DNA from: an uncultured Eubacteriales bacterium | GTDB taxonomy: Bacteria > Bacillota > Clostridia > Oscillospirales > Oscillospiraceae | Direction of reading: 5' to 3' | Length of the DNA: 29,261 nucleotides | Assembly: GCA_900548625.1 (NCBI GenBank) | Contig: URLO01000028.1 | Location: 1 to 29,261 of the forward strand | In this document: piece by piece, positions 7,832 through 15,337 of the stretch | Numbering within the stretch: the first letter of the stretch is position 1 | How the letters are laid out: each line of letters opens with the position of its first letter | Made by a program: the position numbers and the translations under genes | Notes under the pieces: generated by a model | What the model was told of the DNA's origin: nothing | The model's input: only the letters and a program-made list of their open reading frames with translations | The model's database searches: none

Positions 7832-8680
7832 TCACGATGATTCAGCGCCGGCGACGATCTCGGTGATCTCCTGCGTGATCGCGCCCTGACGGGCACGGTT
7901 GTACTTCAGGCTCAGATCATCGATCATTTCTTCGGCGTTCTTGGTGGCCGAGTCCATAGCCATGCGGCGGGCCGCCTGCTCGGAAGCGACGGACTCGCAC
8001 AGCGCGCCATACAGAAGGCCGCCGAGGTATTCCGGCACGATCGCGTCAAAGACGGAAAGCGGGCCGGATTCATAGAGAACGAATTTTTTCGGGCGGTTGT
8101 CCTTTTGTCCCGAAACGCGGATGGGCAGCAGCTCCATTTCGCACGGAAGCTGCGAGAGCATCGAGGCAAAGTGCGTGTAGACGAGCTGCACCGAGGTGAA
8201 CTCCCCGGCGAGAAAGCGCCGGCTGAGCAGCTTTGCCGCCGAGAAGCAGTCGCCCACCGAGACCTCGCCCGCGACGGCGTAGCCGTCGGTCAGGATCTCG
8301 GCGCCGCGCTGGCGGAAGAAGTCGAGCGCCTTCTTGCCAATGGGCAGGACGGCGGACGGAGACTGCTGCATCTTGCCCCAGGCGAGCTTTAAGACGTTCG
8401 AGTTGTAGCCGCCGGCAAGGCCGCGGTCACCCGCGATGACGATGTAGAGCGTTTTGCCCTCCTTGCGGCGGAGATACGGCGAGACGAAGTCCATCGTGGA
8501 GTCCGCGATGTCGTTCATCGTGGCATACAGCGTTTCAAAGTAAGGACGGCTGGAGACGGCACGATCCTGCGCGCCGCGGAGCTTGGACGCCGCGACCATT
8601 TCCATGGCCTTGGTGATCTGCTTGGTCGATTCCATGCTCCGGATGCGGGATTTGATGTCTTTCATGGATACGCCGGCCAT
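7832..8680 (-). CDS. atpG: ATP synthase gamma subunit
   Basis: This 282-residue central-stalk subunit begins with the conserved helix MKDIKSRIRSMESTKQITKAM and ends with a matching helix containing ARQGAITQEITEIVAGA. These two helices form the rotating coiled coil inside the alpha3beta3 ring. The start at 8680 has GGAGG seven bases upstream, favouring it over the internal Met six residues later. It lies 14 bases upstream of atpD and 16 bases downstream of atpA. Confidence 0.97.
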   Translation of the reverse strand: MAGVSMKDIKSRIRSMESTKQITKAMEMVAASKLRGAQDRAVSSRPYFETLYATMNDIADSTMDFVSPYLRRKEGKTLYIVIAGDRGLAGGYNSNVLKLAWGKMQQSPSAVLPIGKKALDFFRQRGAEILTDGYAVAGEVSVGDCFSAAKLLSRRFLAGEFTSVQLVYTHFASMLSQLPCEMELLPIRVSGQKDNRPKKFVLYESGPLSVFDAIVPEYLGGLLYGALCESVASEQAARRMAMDSATKNAEEMIDDLSLKYNRARQGAITQEITEIVAGAESS

Positions 8681-8696
8681 GTGCGCGCCTCCTTTC

Positions 8697-10211
8697 TCAG
8701 CTTTCCGGTACGAACACCGCGGAATAGTCCGTCAGCGCCTGCTTGAGCGCGGCCTCGTGCTCGGCGGAGAGCTGCCCGGTGGTGCGGATGCCCTGGAGAA
8801 CGTCGTAGGCGTTCTTGTCGAGGAACGGATACAGCCCGCGCTCATAGGCGCGGATGTCCTTCACGGCGACGTCCTTCAGATAGCCGTTCGTGACGGCGTA
8901 GAGGATGCAGACCTGATGCGCCACATCGACGGGCGCGTTGCGGTCCTGCTTGAGCACCTCCACGATGCGCTCGCCCTGATCGAGGCGCTCGCGCGTGTCG
9001 CGGTCGAGGTCGGAGCCGAACTGCGCGAAGCTTTGCAGCTCGCGGTACTGCGAGTACAGCAGCTTCAGGTTGCCCGCGACCTTCTTCATGGCCTTGATCT
9101 GTGCGCTGCCGCCGACACGGGAGACGGAGATGCCGGGGTTGACCGCCGGCATGACGCCCGAGTGGAACAGCTCTGTTTCCAGGAAGATCTGGCCGTCAGT
9201 GATGGAGATGACGTTCGTGGGGATATAGGCCGAGACGTCGCCCGCCTGCGTCTCGATGATCGGCAGCGCCGTCAGCGAGCCGCCGCCGTATTCCGGCGCC
9301 ATGCGCGCCGCGCGCTCGAGCAGTCTCGAGTGCAGGTAGAATACGTCGCCGGGGTAGGCCTCACGTCCGGGCGGTCTGCGGATCAGCAGCGACAGCGCGC
9401 GGTACGCGACAGCGTGCTTGCTGAGATCGTCATAGATGACCAGCACGTCCTTGCCCTGCTTCATGAAATATTCGCCCATCGTGCAGCCGGAGTACGGCGC
9501 GATATACTGAAGCGGCGCCAGCTCCGACGCGGTGGCGGAGACAACGATGGTATAGTCCATCGCGCCCGCCGTCTCGAGCGTGGAGACGAGCTGCGCCACG
9601 GTCGAGCGCTTCTGGCCGATGGCGACGTAGATGCAGATGACGTCCTTGCCCTTCTGATTGATGATGGTGTCGGCCGCGATGGCGGTCTTGCCGGTCTGGC
9701 GGTCGCCGATGATCAGCTCACGCTGGCCGCGGCCGATGGGGATCATGGAGTCGATGGCCTTGATGCCGGTCTGAAGCGGCACCGAGACGCTCTTTCTCTG
9801 AATGATGCCGGGGGCCGGGGATTCGATGGCGGCATAGCCGCTCGCGGTGATGGGGCCCTTGGCGTCGATGGGCTGGCCCAGCGCGTCAACGACGCGGCCG
9901 ATGAGCGCCTCGCCCACGGGGACGGAGACGACCTTGCCGGTGCGCTTGACGACGTCGCCCTCACGGATGCCGTCATCGCTGCCCAGCATGACGATGGACA
10001 CGGCGTTTTCCTCCAGGTTCTGCGCCATGCCGTATGCGCCGTTGGAGAACTCCACCAGCTCGCCTGCCATGCAGCGGTCGAGACCCGCTGCGCGGGCGAT
10101 GCCGTCGCCGATCAGGATGACGGTGCCCGTCTCCGACTGATTGATCTTGGTTTCATAATGCTTGATCTGACTGCGGATGATCTTAGAAATTTCTTCCGGT
10201 CTGAGTTCCAT
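8697..10211 (-). CDS. atpA: ATP synthase alpha subunit
   Basis: This 504-residue protein has the family-typical N-terminus (ELRPEEISKIIRSQI), the P-loop GDRQTGKT at 169-176 and the alpha-specific YIAPYSGCTMGEYF region. LIRRPPGREAYPGDVFYLHS, also present, is a signature of alpha. Alpha subunits hold non-catalytic nucleotide sites and contribute the arginine finger; the SRVGGSAQIKAM stretch that carries it is present. The ribosome binding site is weak. Expression is probably coupled to atpH, which ends 21 bases upstream. Confidence 0.98.
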   Translation of the reverse strand: MELRPEEISKIIRSQIKHYETKINQSETGTVILIGDGIARAAGLDRCMAGELVEFSNGAYGMAQNLEENAVSIVMLGSDDGIREGDVVKRTGKVVSVPVGEALIGRVVDALGQPIDAKGPITASGYAAIESPAPGIIQRKSVSVPLQTGIKAIDSMIPIGRGQRELIIGDRQTGKTAIAADTIINQKGKDVICIYVAIGQKRSTVAQLVSTLETAGAMDYTIVVSATASELAPLQYIAPYSGCTMGEYFMKQGKDVLVIYDDLSKHAVAYRALSLLIRRPPGREAYPGDVFYLHSRLLERAARMAPEYGGGSLTALPIIETQAGDVSAYIPTNVISITDGQIFLETELFHSGVMPAVNPGISVSRVGGSAQIKAMKKVAGNLKLLYSQYRELQSFAQFGSDLDRDTRERLDQGERIVEVLKQDRNAPVDVAHQVCILYAVTNGYLKDVAVKDIRAYERGLYPFLDKNAYDVLQGIRTTGQLSAEHEAALKQALTDYSAVFVPES

Positions 10212-10232
10212 TCATTCACCAGCTTTCGGTTA

Positions 10233-10772
10233 CTAAATCACGGTATTGCGAAGAATTCGCTGGATCTCCTCAAGATGATACGCGACCGTTCCGTCAAGCT
10301 GACGGTCGGGCAGCTCCAGCAGCACGCCGCCGAGCAGACTCTCGTCCACGCGGGAGGAAAGCTCGATCCGCTTGCCGGTCTGCGCCTCCAGCTTGGCACG
10401 AAGCCTTTCCAGAAGCTCGGGCCGGAGCGCGACGGCGGTGACGGCGCGTACCTCGAGAATGTCATGCGCGGCATTGTAGCGGCGGCGGTACTCCTGCGTG
10501 CAGCCGGAAAGCTCGCGCAGCGTGCCGTTGTCGCACAGCAGCTTCATGAAATTGAGCACATAGGGGTGGACATTGCCGCGCCATGCCTCGTCCAGAAGGC
10601 CGCGCCGCTCCTCCTTGGGGACGGACGGCGTACACAAAAGGCGCAGATAGTCCGGGTTTTCGTCCAGCACGGCCCGCACGCCCGCAAGATCGGCAAGGAT
10701 CGCATCCTCCAGATGCTCCTCCTGTGCCAGATCATACAGCGCGCCGCCGTAGGTCTTGGCCGTGCGCGTCAT
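10233..10772 (-). CDS. atpH: ATP synthase delta subunit
   Basis: This 179-residue protein belongs to the OSCP/delta family. It starts TAKTYGGALYDLAQEE, matching the usual Y-A-x-A-L-f-x-x-A motif, and ends with the family's LDGTVAYHLEEIQRIL region. Delta joins the b-subunit stalk to the top of F1. It overlaps atpF by four bases (ATGA). Confidence 0.95.
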   Translation of the reverse strand: MTRTAKTYGGALYDLAQEEHLEDAILADLAGVRAVLDENPDYLRLLCTPSVPKEERRGLLDEAWRGNVHPYVLNFMKLLCDNGTLRELSGCTQEYRRRYNAAHDILEVRAVTAVALRPELLERLRAKLEAQTGKRIELSSRVDESLLGGVLLELPDRQLDGTVAYHLEEIQRILRNTVI

Positions 10773-11272
10773 GACGCGTCACCCAGCTCGTCAATGAACT
10801 GCTCGATCAGCTTTTCGTGATCGGCCTCGCTGATCTCCTTGCGGACGACCTTGGACGCAAGCTCCACGGCAAGGCCGGACAACTCGCTCTTCATGTCATT
10901 GACCGCCTTCTTCTTTTCCAGCGCAATGTCATTTTCCGCCTTGCGGCGCAGAGCAGCAGCCTCCTCCTTCGCGTCGCAGACGATGGCCTCGCCCTGCTCG
11001 CGCGCGTTTTTCATCGCGCGGGCGGTGATGGCGCTGGCCTCCTCTTTTGCGGCGGAAAGGTGCTGTTCATAGTCGGCCTTTGCGGTGTCGGCCTCGAGTT
11101 TTGCCTTGTTTGCCTCGTCATACAGGGAATCGATCTCCTGCTGACGCTTGGCGAGAATGTTCTGGATGGGCTTGAAGAGCAGCTTCTTGAACAGGACGAT
11201 TTGAAGCAGCAGGTTACAGATTTGCGCGATGGTCGTCCACGGTGCAAGCTCTACAAGGGACTGAAAATCCAT
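10769..11272 (-). CDS. atpF: ATP synthase b subunit
   Basis: This 167-residue protein has one N-terminal membrane segment (about 13-32) followed by a long charged, alanine-rich coiled coil, the classic peripheral-stalk design. The segment FKPIQNILAKRQQEIDSLYD just after the membrane is typical of b subunits. An AAGGAGG site lies eight bases before the start. Confidence 0.96.
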   Translation of the reverse strand: MDFQSLVELAPWTTIAQICNLLLQIVLFKKLLFKPIQNILAKRQQEIDSLYDEANKAKLEADTAKADYEQHLSAAKEEASAITARAMKNAREQGEAIVCDAKEEAAALRRKAENDIALEKKKAVNDMKSELSGLAVELASKVVRKEISEADHEKLIEQFIDELGDAS

Positions 11273-11310
11273 GCCACAGTCCTCCTTCCAATGGGTAAGA
11301 TCGTTTCAGA

Positions 11311-11577
11311 TCACAGCAGGCCCGTGAACATACCGGGCGCAACGAAGATCAGAAGCAGGCCGATGACGAAGCCGTAAATACCGGTCGTCTCTGCGCACGC
11401 GATGCCAAGGAACATGGTGGACGTGAGCTCGCCCTTCATTTCCGGCTGACGCGACATTGCCTCGATCGCCTTGCCTGCGATGTAGCCTTCGCCGATGCCG
11501 GGGCCGAAGCCGGAGATCATCGCGATGCCGGCGCCGATGGCGCAGCCCATCAGGATCAAAGCCTTTGCAAGTTCCAT
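11311..11577 (-). CDS. atpE: ATP synthase c subunit, two-carboxylate (Na+-type) rotor
   Basis: This 88-residue hairpin has two membrane helices joined by the RQPE loop (43-46). The ion-binding residues resemble Na+-type c subunits. Helix 2 has E63-T64-T65-G-I-Y68, the counterpart of the E-S-T-G-I-Y ligand set known from Ilyobacter and Propionigenium. In helix 1 the usual glutamine of GPGxGQG is replaced by glutamate (E30, GPGIGEG). A pair of carboxylates at these positions is the motif described for the Fusobacterium nucleatum Na+ rotor ring. Coupling by Na+ is therefore likely. An AGGAGG site lies eight bases before the start. Confidence 0.97.
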   Translation of the reverse strand: MELAKALILMGCAIGAGIAMISGFGPGIGEGYIAGKAIEAMSRQPEMKGELTSTMFLGIACAETTGIYGFVIGLLLIFVAPGMFTGLL

Positions 11578-11632
11578 GTGTTTTTCCTCCTGTAAATACT
11601 TGATGGTGGTTGATATGGTTACATTTATTCAA

Positions 11633-12376
11633 TTATTCTGCCGCCGTGCGGATGAAGATCATCGTCAGCATACAGAATATAAATGCCTGCATCGCGCTGG
11701 AGAACCAGTCGAAATACAACGACAGCGCGGCCGGGACGCCCACGGCCAGGAACGGGATGTTGCCAAGGATCTTGCCCACAACGCCCGGGATCAGCCCGAA
11801 CAGCGCGTTGTTTGCGAGGATCAGCGCCGCATAGACCAGCGCGCTGATGACCATGCCGGAAAGGACGTTTCCGAAGTGACGGAACGACATCGAGATGGGC
11901 TTAAAGACCTCGCCGAGGAGGTTGAAGGGCGCCATCAGGAACACAGGGTCGCAGAAGCCCTTGAGATAGCCGCCGAAGCCGTTCGTCTTGATCTTATAAT
12001 AGGTGATGAGGATAAAGACGATCAGCGCCCAGCCGAGCAGAACCGACACATCGGCGGTCGGCGCCCAGAAGCCGAGCAGCGAGGCAAGGCTCGAACCGAG
12101 CGAGAGCGCAAAAATGGCGGAAATAAACGGCACCAGACGCATCCACTGCGCGCCCATGTTGCTGCGGACGAAGTTTTCCGCCGTCATGACGATCTTTTCG
12201 GCGACGGCCTGCCGCTTGGAGATGTTCTTGACCTTCAGATCATGCGTCAGCCAAACGCACAGCAGATTGATCACCAGCATCACGCCCCATGTGACGGTCA
12301 TACTGGCCGTGATGGGGATGCCGCCGAGGATCGGAATGGTGAAGTATACCGGAGCGCCGTGAATATCGACGTTCAT
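11633..12376 (-). CDS. atpB: ATP synthase a subunit
   Basis: This 247-residue integral membrane protein has at least five hydrophobic segments. The essential stator arginine is in SFRHFGNVLSG (R166), preceded by PFNLLGEVFKPISM, both diagnostic of subunit a. It forms the ion half-channels against the c-ring. The gene overlaps atpI by four bases and has a GGGGG-rich ribosome site. Confidence 0.97.
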   Translation of the reverse strand: MNVDIHGAPVYFTIPILGGIPITASMTVTWGVMLVINLLCVWLTHDLKVKNISKRQAVAEKIVMTAENFVRSNMGAQWMRLVPFISAIFALSLGSSLASLLGFWAPTADVSVLLGWALIVFILITYYKIKTNGFGGYLKGFCDPVFLMAPFNLLGEVFKPISMSFRHFGNVLSGMVISALVYAALILANNALFGLIPGVVGKILGNIPFLAVGVPAALSLYFDWFSSAMQAFIFCMLTMIFIRTAAE

Positions 12377-12804
12377 TCAGATTCCCCCTTGTCACTGTTG
12401 TCTGCACCGCGTTTTTCCCGTGCGGTGACGATCGCGCGGCGCAGCATCATGACCGGCTGCGGGATCAGAAACGGGATCAGCGCGGAAATATAGTGGAACC
12501 ACGGGACGATGACGCCGACGACGATGGCAAAGACCATCAGCATCATACGCCCGAAATACGACGAACGCAGGCGGTTCTGCGCAATTTTCTTGTCTGCGTC
12601 CTCGCTGTCGGCGACCTTCTGCACGCGCAGCGCGAGCAGATAGACGTTCAGAAACGCAAATGCGCTTCCCCAGACCGCGCCGAGCGGCACGGTGTAGTCG
12701 AATTTGTGCAGCAGCGCGAACACCGCGCAGATCAGCGCGTCGCCCACGGCCAGTCCCGCCGCGACGAAGACCAGCTCCCTGCGGATGGCGTTGTTCAGTT
12801 TCAT
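12373..12804 (-). CDS. atpI: ATP synthase subunit I
   Basis: This 143-residue protein has four hydrophobic segments. It contains the ATP-synt_I-like pattern, a short cytoplasmic start followed by GSAFAFLNVYLLALRVQKV. AtpI proteins help assemble the c-ring and may help supply Mg2+. The tail (REKRGADNSDKGESE) is charged. Family placement rests on topology, length and position just before atpB. Confidence 0.8.
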   Translation of the reverse strand: MKLNNAIRRELVFVAAGLAVGDALICAVFALLHKFDYTVPLGAVWGSAFAFLNVYLLALRVQKVADSEDADKKIAQNRLRSSYFGRMMLMVFAIVVGVIVPWFHYISALIPFLIPQPVMMLRRAIVTAREKRGADNSDKGESE

Positions 12805-12840
12805 AGACGGTGCCTCATTATATTATATATAGTGTGCGCA

Positions 12841-13101
12841 TCAGATGTGGTCGTTGAAGGAACGGCCCTTCGGCTCGTGCCCGCCATCCTTGCGGATCAG
12901 CGGCAGGATCGTCCGGTAGGCGGTGGCAAGGCCCGTCACGATGCCGAGCAGAATGCCCGCGATCATGACGCCCGCGCCCCAGCCGAGCCGCGTCTGCGCC
13001 AGACGCGCCAGCCAGACGAAGACGAGCGGCGGCGTGATGAGACTGAAGCCGAGCTGGCCGACCAGCATCACACCCTGAAATATCTTGGTCAGCTTATCCA
13101 T
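12841..13101 (-). CDS. AtpZ/AtpI-like small membrane protein, first gene of the ATP synthase operon
   Basis: This 86-residue protein has two hydrophobic segments. The G-V-M-L-V-G-Q-L-G-F-S-L-I-T-P-P opening is like the AtpZ (F0F1-ATPase subunit, DUF/AtpZ) family, whose members precede atpI and form Mg2+/Ca2+-transporting or assembly complexes with it. The start at 13101 gives the usual length and has a modest GGTGG site. A longer frame back to 13176 is open but has no site. It lies 36 bases ahead of atpI. No convincing -35/-10 pair was found for the operon in 13102-13310. Confidence 0.75.
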   Translation of the reverse strand: MDKLTKIFQGVMLVGQLGFSLITPPLVFVWLARLAQTRLGWGAGVMIAGILLGIVTGLATAYRTILPLIRKDGGHEPKGRSFNDHI

Positions 13102-13271
13102 TTTGCCACCTGCAACTGCCGGAAAATGTTGGTTTGCCTGTGAGGATAGACATCCTAACGATACAGATGTTATCACAAGGCAGGCTTCATTACAATAGTC
13201 AAAAGAGCAAAAATGCTTAAAATTCCGGCTGCGCGAAGTTGTGAAAAAAGCGTGCGCGGCACAAAAAGATG

Positions 13272-13280
13272 TGTTATCAT
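13272..13280 (+). promoter_or_regulatory. Weak candidate extended -10 for the small-protein pair
   Basis: TG-T-TATCAT (13272-13280) lies 30 bases before the start of the Cys-rich gene. No good -35 is present at 16-18 bases. This is a tentative call. Confidence 0.3.
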
Positions 13281-13310
13281 AGGATGCAGAAACAAAAGGG
13301 AGGAGCGCGG

Positions 13311-13496
13311 ATGGAAGCGACGTTCAGCGGCTACTGCCGCACCATTGACGCGGCCCGCCTCGTGTTCTGCGAGGCCTTCGGCGGCGAGACGGAGATCGAC
13401 TGCGACTACGAATGCTGCCCGCACGCGGCGGCATGTCCCGTCGGACAGCAGATCACGGAATTTTTGCAGCGGGCAAAGGAGGCGGACGCGACATGA
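13311..13496 (+). CDS. Small cysteine-rich protein, unknown
   Basis: This 61-residue protein has six cysteines (C9, C20, C31, C35, C36, C42). The cluster C-x3-C-C-x5-C suggests a metal site, either zinc or Fe-S. I do not recognise a family. There is no signal peptide, so it is probably cytoplasmic. GGGAGGAG lies seven bases upstream of the chosen ATG. Its stop overlaps the next start by four bases (ATGA), so the two proteins are probably made together. Codon use is like that of its neighbours, which argues that it is a real gene. Confidence 0.65.
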   Translation: MEATFSGYCRTIDAARLVFCEAFGGETEIDCDYECCPHAAACPVGQQITEFLQRAKEADAT

Positions 13497-13795
13497 CTCT
13501 CGAGCAGCGTCTTGCGGAAAAGCTGAACGAGCAGGCGAAAAGCGCGGCCGCGCTGGGCATTCCCGCGCCGAAGCGCCTTTTGCAGCAGGCCGCGCAGTAC
13601 GGCGCGGCGGACGCCGTTTCGGCACAGCTCAAAAGCCGCCGCCTGAGCGACAATTTTGATGCGCTGGCCGACGCGGGGCGGCTGGACCTGTCGGCGGAGG
13701 CGCTGGTCGTCTCGCGCGAGTTCGGGCCGCTGTTTTCCGATGAGGAGGCGGATTTCTGCCTGCAGGCGCTCTTGCAGGCGGGGTTCTACGGATAG
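13493..13795 (+). CDS. Small protein coupled to the Cys-rich protein, unknown
   Basis: This 100-residue acidic, alanine-rich, mainly helical protein starts MTLEQRLAEKLNEQAKSAA and ends LQALLQAGFYG. It overlaps the Cys-rich gene by ATGA. I do not recognise the family. It has no membrane segment. Spacing of charged and hydrophobic residues suggests a helical bundle. A role together with the upstream protein is inferred only from the coupling. Confidence 0.65.
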   Translation: MTLEQRLAEKLNEQAKSAAALGIPAPKRLLQQAAQYGAADAVSAQLKSRRLSDNFDALADAGRLDLSAEALVVSREFGPLFSDEEADFCLQALLQAGFYG

Positions 13796-13822
13796 GCGGC
13801 GCACGGTTTTCAGTGCCATTTG

Positions 13823-14116
13823 CAGGGGGCGGACAAAGTGTTGTCCGCTCCCTGAGCTTGTCAAAAAAGTCTTTTTGACAAGCTCTCAAACGCGAACCGC
13901 GTGGCTGGGTTCGCGTTTGAAAAGGCTGCACCCGGCTGCGCGCATAATTTGTGCGCTGTTTGCGCACAAATTCCACACTTGTCGGGCGTAGCGTGTTTTG
14001 TCCGACGTACACGCCGCCGGACAAAACAAATTGATATTTTATTTCGCCGTGCGCGGCGAAACTCTACGAGGTTTTTTGACAGTCTGAGGGGGCGGACAAG
14101 GCGTTGTCCGCTCCCT
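13823..14116. repeat. Array of seven hairpins (palindromic repeat cluster) in the 502-base gap before the noc-like gene
   Basis: Seven stem-loops lie almost end to end: 13823-13854 (14 bp), 13854-13885 (14 bp, perfect), 13886-13920 (13 bp), 13946-13972 (11 bp, perfect), 13994-14028 (11 bp), 14042-14061 (8 bp) and 14087-14116 (13 bp). The first and last are near-identical copies (GGGGGCGGACAA/TTGTCCGCTCCC) and bracket the cluster. A longer-range inverted repeat joins 14141-14153 and 14212-14224. No open frame here looks coding. The remainder, 14117-14297, is otherwise featureless apart from a possible TACAAT -10 at 14263-14268. Confidence 0.85.
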
Positions 14117-14297
14117 GAATTTTTGCTTTTTTCGCCCGACCCGCGGGATTTTTAGGCATGCACGAACGGCGCCTCAAAGCCCGCCGCCGGAGGCAGAGCA
14201 GCGGCAGACAGAAAAATCCTGCGGCGGACATGGTTTCGTGCGCTTTCTCCGGATGTGCGGTTTACAATAAAACCACAAACGCATTGGGAGGGCCGCC

Positions 14298-15101
14298 ATG
14301 CCGAAGATGAAAAGCAGAACCGTGATCGAGCCGGGGCGGGTCGTGCTCCTGCCGCTGGGCGAGATCCATCCGAACCCGTCGCAGCCGCGGCGGGTCTTTG
14401 ACCCTGCGGGGCTTCAGGAGCTTGCCGCCAGCATCGCGCAGCACGGCATCCTCCAGCCGCTGACCGTGCGCAGAACGCCGGACGGCGTGGAGCTGGTCGC
14501 GGGCGAGCGCCGCCTGCGCGCGGCAAGGCTCGCGGGGCTGCGCGAGGCGCCGTGCCTTGTGGTCAGCGTCGATGCGCAGGAGTCGGGGCTGCTGGCGCTG
14601 ATCGAAAATCTCCAGAGACGGGATCTGGACTTCATCGAGGAGGCGGCCGGCATCGCGCGGCTGATGCAGCAGTATCACCTGTCCCAGCAGGAGGCTGCGC
14701 GCAGGCTCGGAAAAAGCCAGTCTGCCGTCGCAAACAAGCTCCGTCTGCTGCGCCTGCCGCCCGCCGTGCTCGACCGGCTGCGGCAGGCGGGTCTTTCCGA
14801 GCGCCACGCGCGGGCTCTGCTGCGCCTGCCGGAGGAGGGGATGCAGCTTCGCGTGCTCGAACGCATGGCGGCGGGCGGCTGGACGGTTGCACGCACGGAG
14901 CAGTACATCGACGCGCTGCTCACGCAGGACCCGGAAAGCCCGAAGCGCACGCTTGCGCCGTTTCGCCTGCGCGGGGCGCGGGTGCTGCTCAACGCGGTGC
15001 AGCACCAGCTCGAGCTTGCACGCGCGTCGGGCGTTCTGGCCGGAAGCGAGCAGACGGAGACCGAACGTGAGATCGTTCTGACCATCCGCATCCCGAAGTG
15101 A
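14298..15101 (+). CDS. ParB/Noc-family chromosome-binding protein
   Basis: This 267-residue protein has the ParB N-terminal domain with PNPSQPRRVFD (26-35) and the CTP-binding/clamp motifs GERRLRA (69-75) and ENLQRRDLD (103-111). A helix-turn-helix follows at about 128-153 (LSQQEAARRLGKSQSAVANK). The short C-terminal part ends in a hydrophobic strand, as in dimerising ParB/Noc proteins. Members load onto DNA sites and slide as CTP-dependent clamps, for chromosome segregation (ParB/Spo0J) or nucleoid occlusion (Noc). No parA lies beside it, which favours Noc. The start has GGGAGG six bases upstream. A short imperfect hairpin at about 15133-15172 follows but lacks a T-tail. Confidence 0.88.
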   Translation: MPKMKSRTVIEPGRVVLLPLGEIHPNPSQPRRVFDPAGLQELAASIAQHGILQPLTVRRTPDGVELVAGERRLRAARLAGLREAPCLVVSVDAQESGLLALIENLQRRDLDFIEEAAGIARLMQQYHLSQQEAARRLGKSQSAVANKLRLLRLPPAVLDRLRQAGLSERHARALLRLPEEGMQLRVLERMAAGGWTVARTEQYIDALLTQDPESPKRTLAPFRLRGARVLLNAVQHQLELARASGVLAGSEQTETEREIVLTIRIPK

Positions 15102-15216
15102 GCGCGCAGGCGGACAGAAATCCGCAGAAAACGGCGCGGCTTTGTGTAAGATGTGCAAAGACCGCGCGAAATAGAGAGATTCTCAAAAAAATATTTGTGA
15201 AATTTGCGTTTTTCGT

Positions 15217-15244
15217 TTGCATTCCTAGGAGAGTATGGTATAGT
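15217..15244 (+). promoter_or_regulatory. Promoter of ppdK
   Basis: TTGCAT (15217-15222) and TATAGT (15239-15244) are 16 bases apart, with TGG in front of the -10 making an extended -10. The leader of about 87 bases is A-rich and contains a small TTTTG/CAAAA hairpin. No recognised riboswitch is seen. Confidence 0.65.
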
Positions 15245-15337
15245 ATGTACTTGTCTGAAAAATCAAAAAAAGAAAAAATCATTTTGGCTCAAAACGAAGG
15301 ATGTTTTGACCACCGTTAGGAAAGGGGTTTCACACAA

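Noticed and set aside
8583..10820. A 745-residue open frame antisense to atpA and atpH
   Set aside because: Runs across several genuine ATP synthase genes; no family motifs.
13102..13260. Promoter of the ATP synthase operon (TTGACT at 13194-13199, minus strand)
   Set aside because: No -10 lies at 16-19 bases from it; the nearest TGATAA is 21 bases away. I could not place the promoter.
13629..14155. Open frames across the hairpin array
   Set aside because: They overlap perfect inverted repeats and encode basic low-complexity peptides without start signals.
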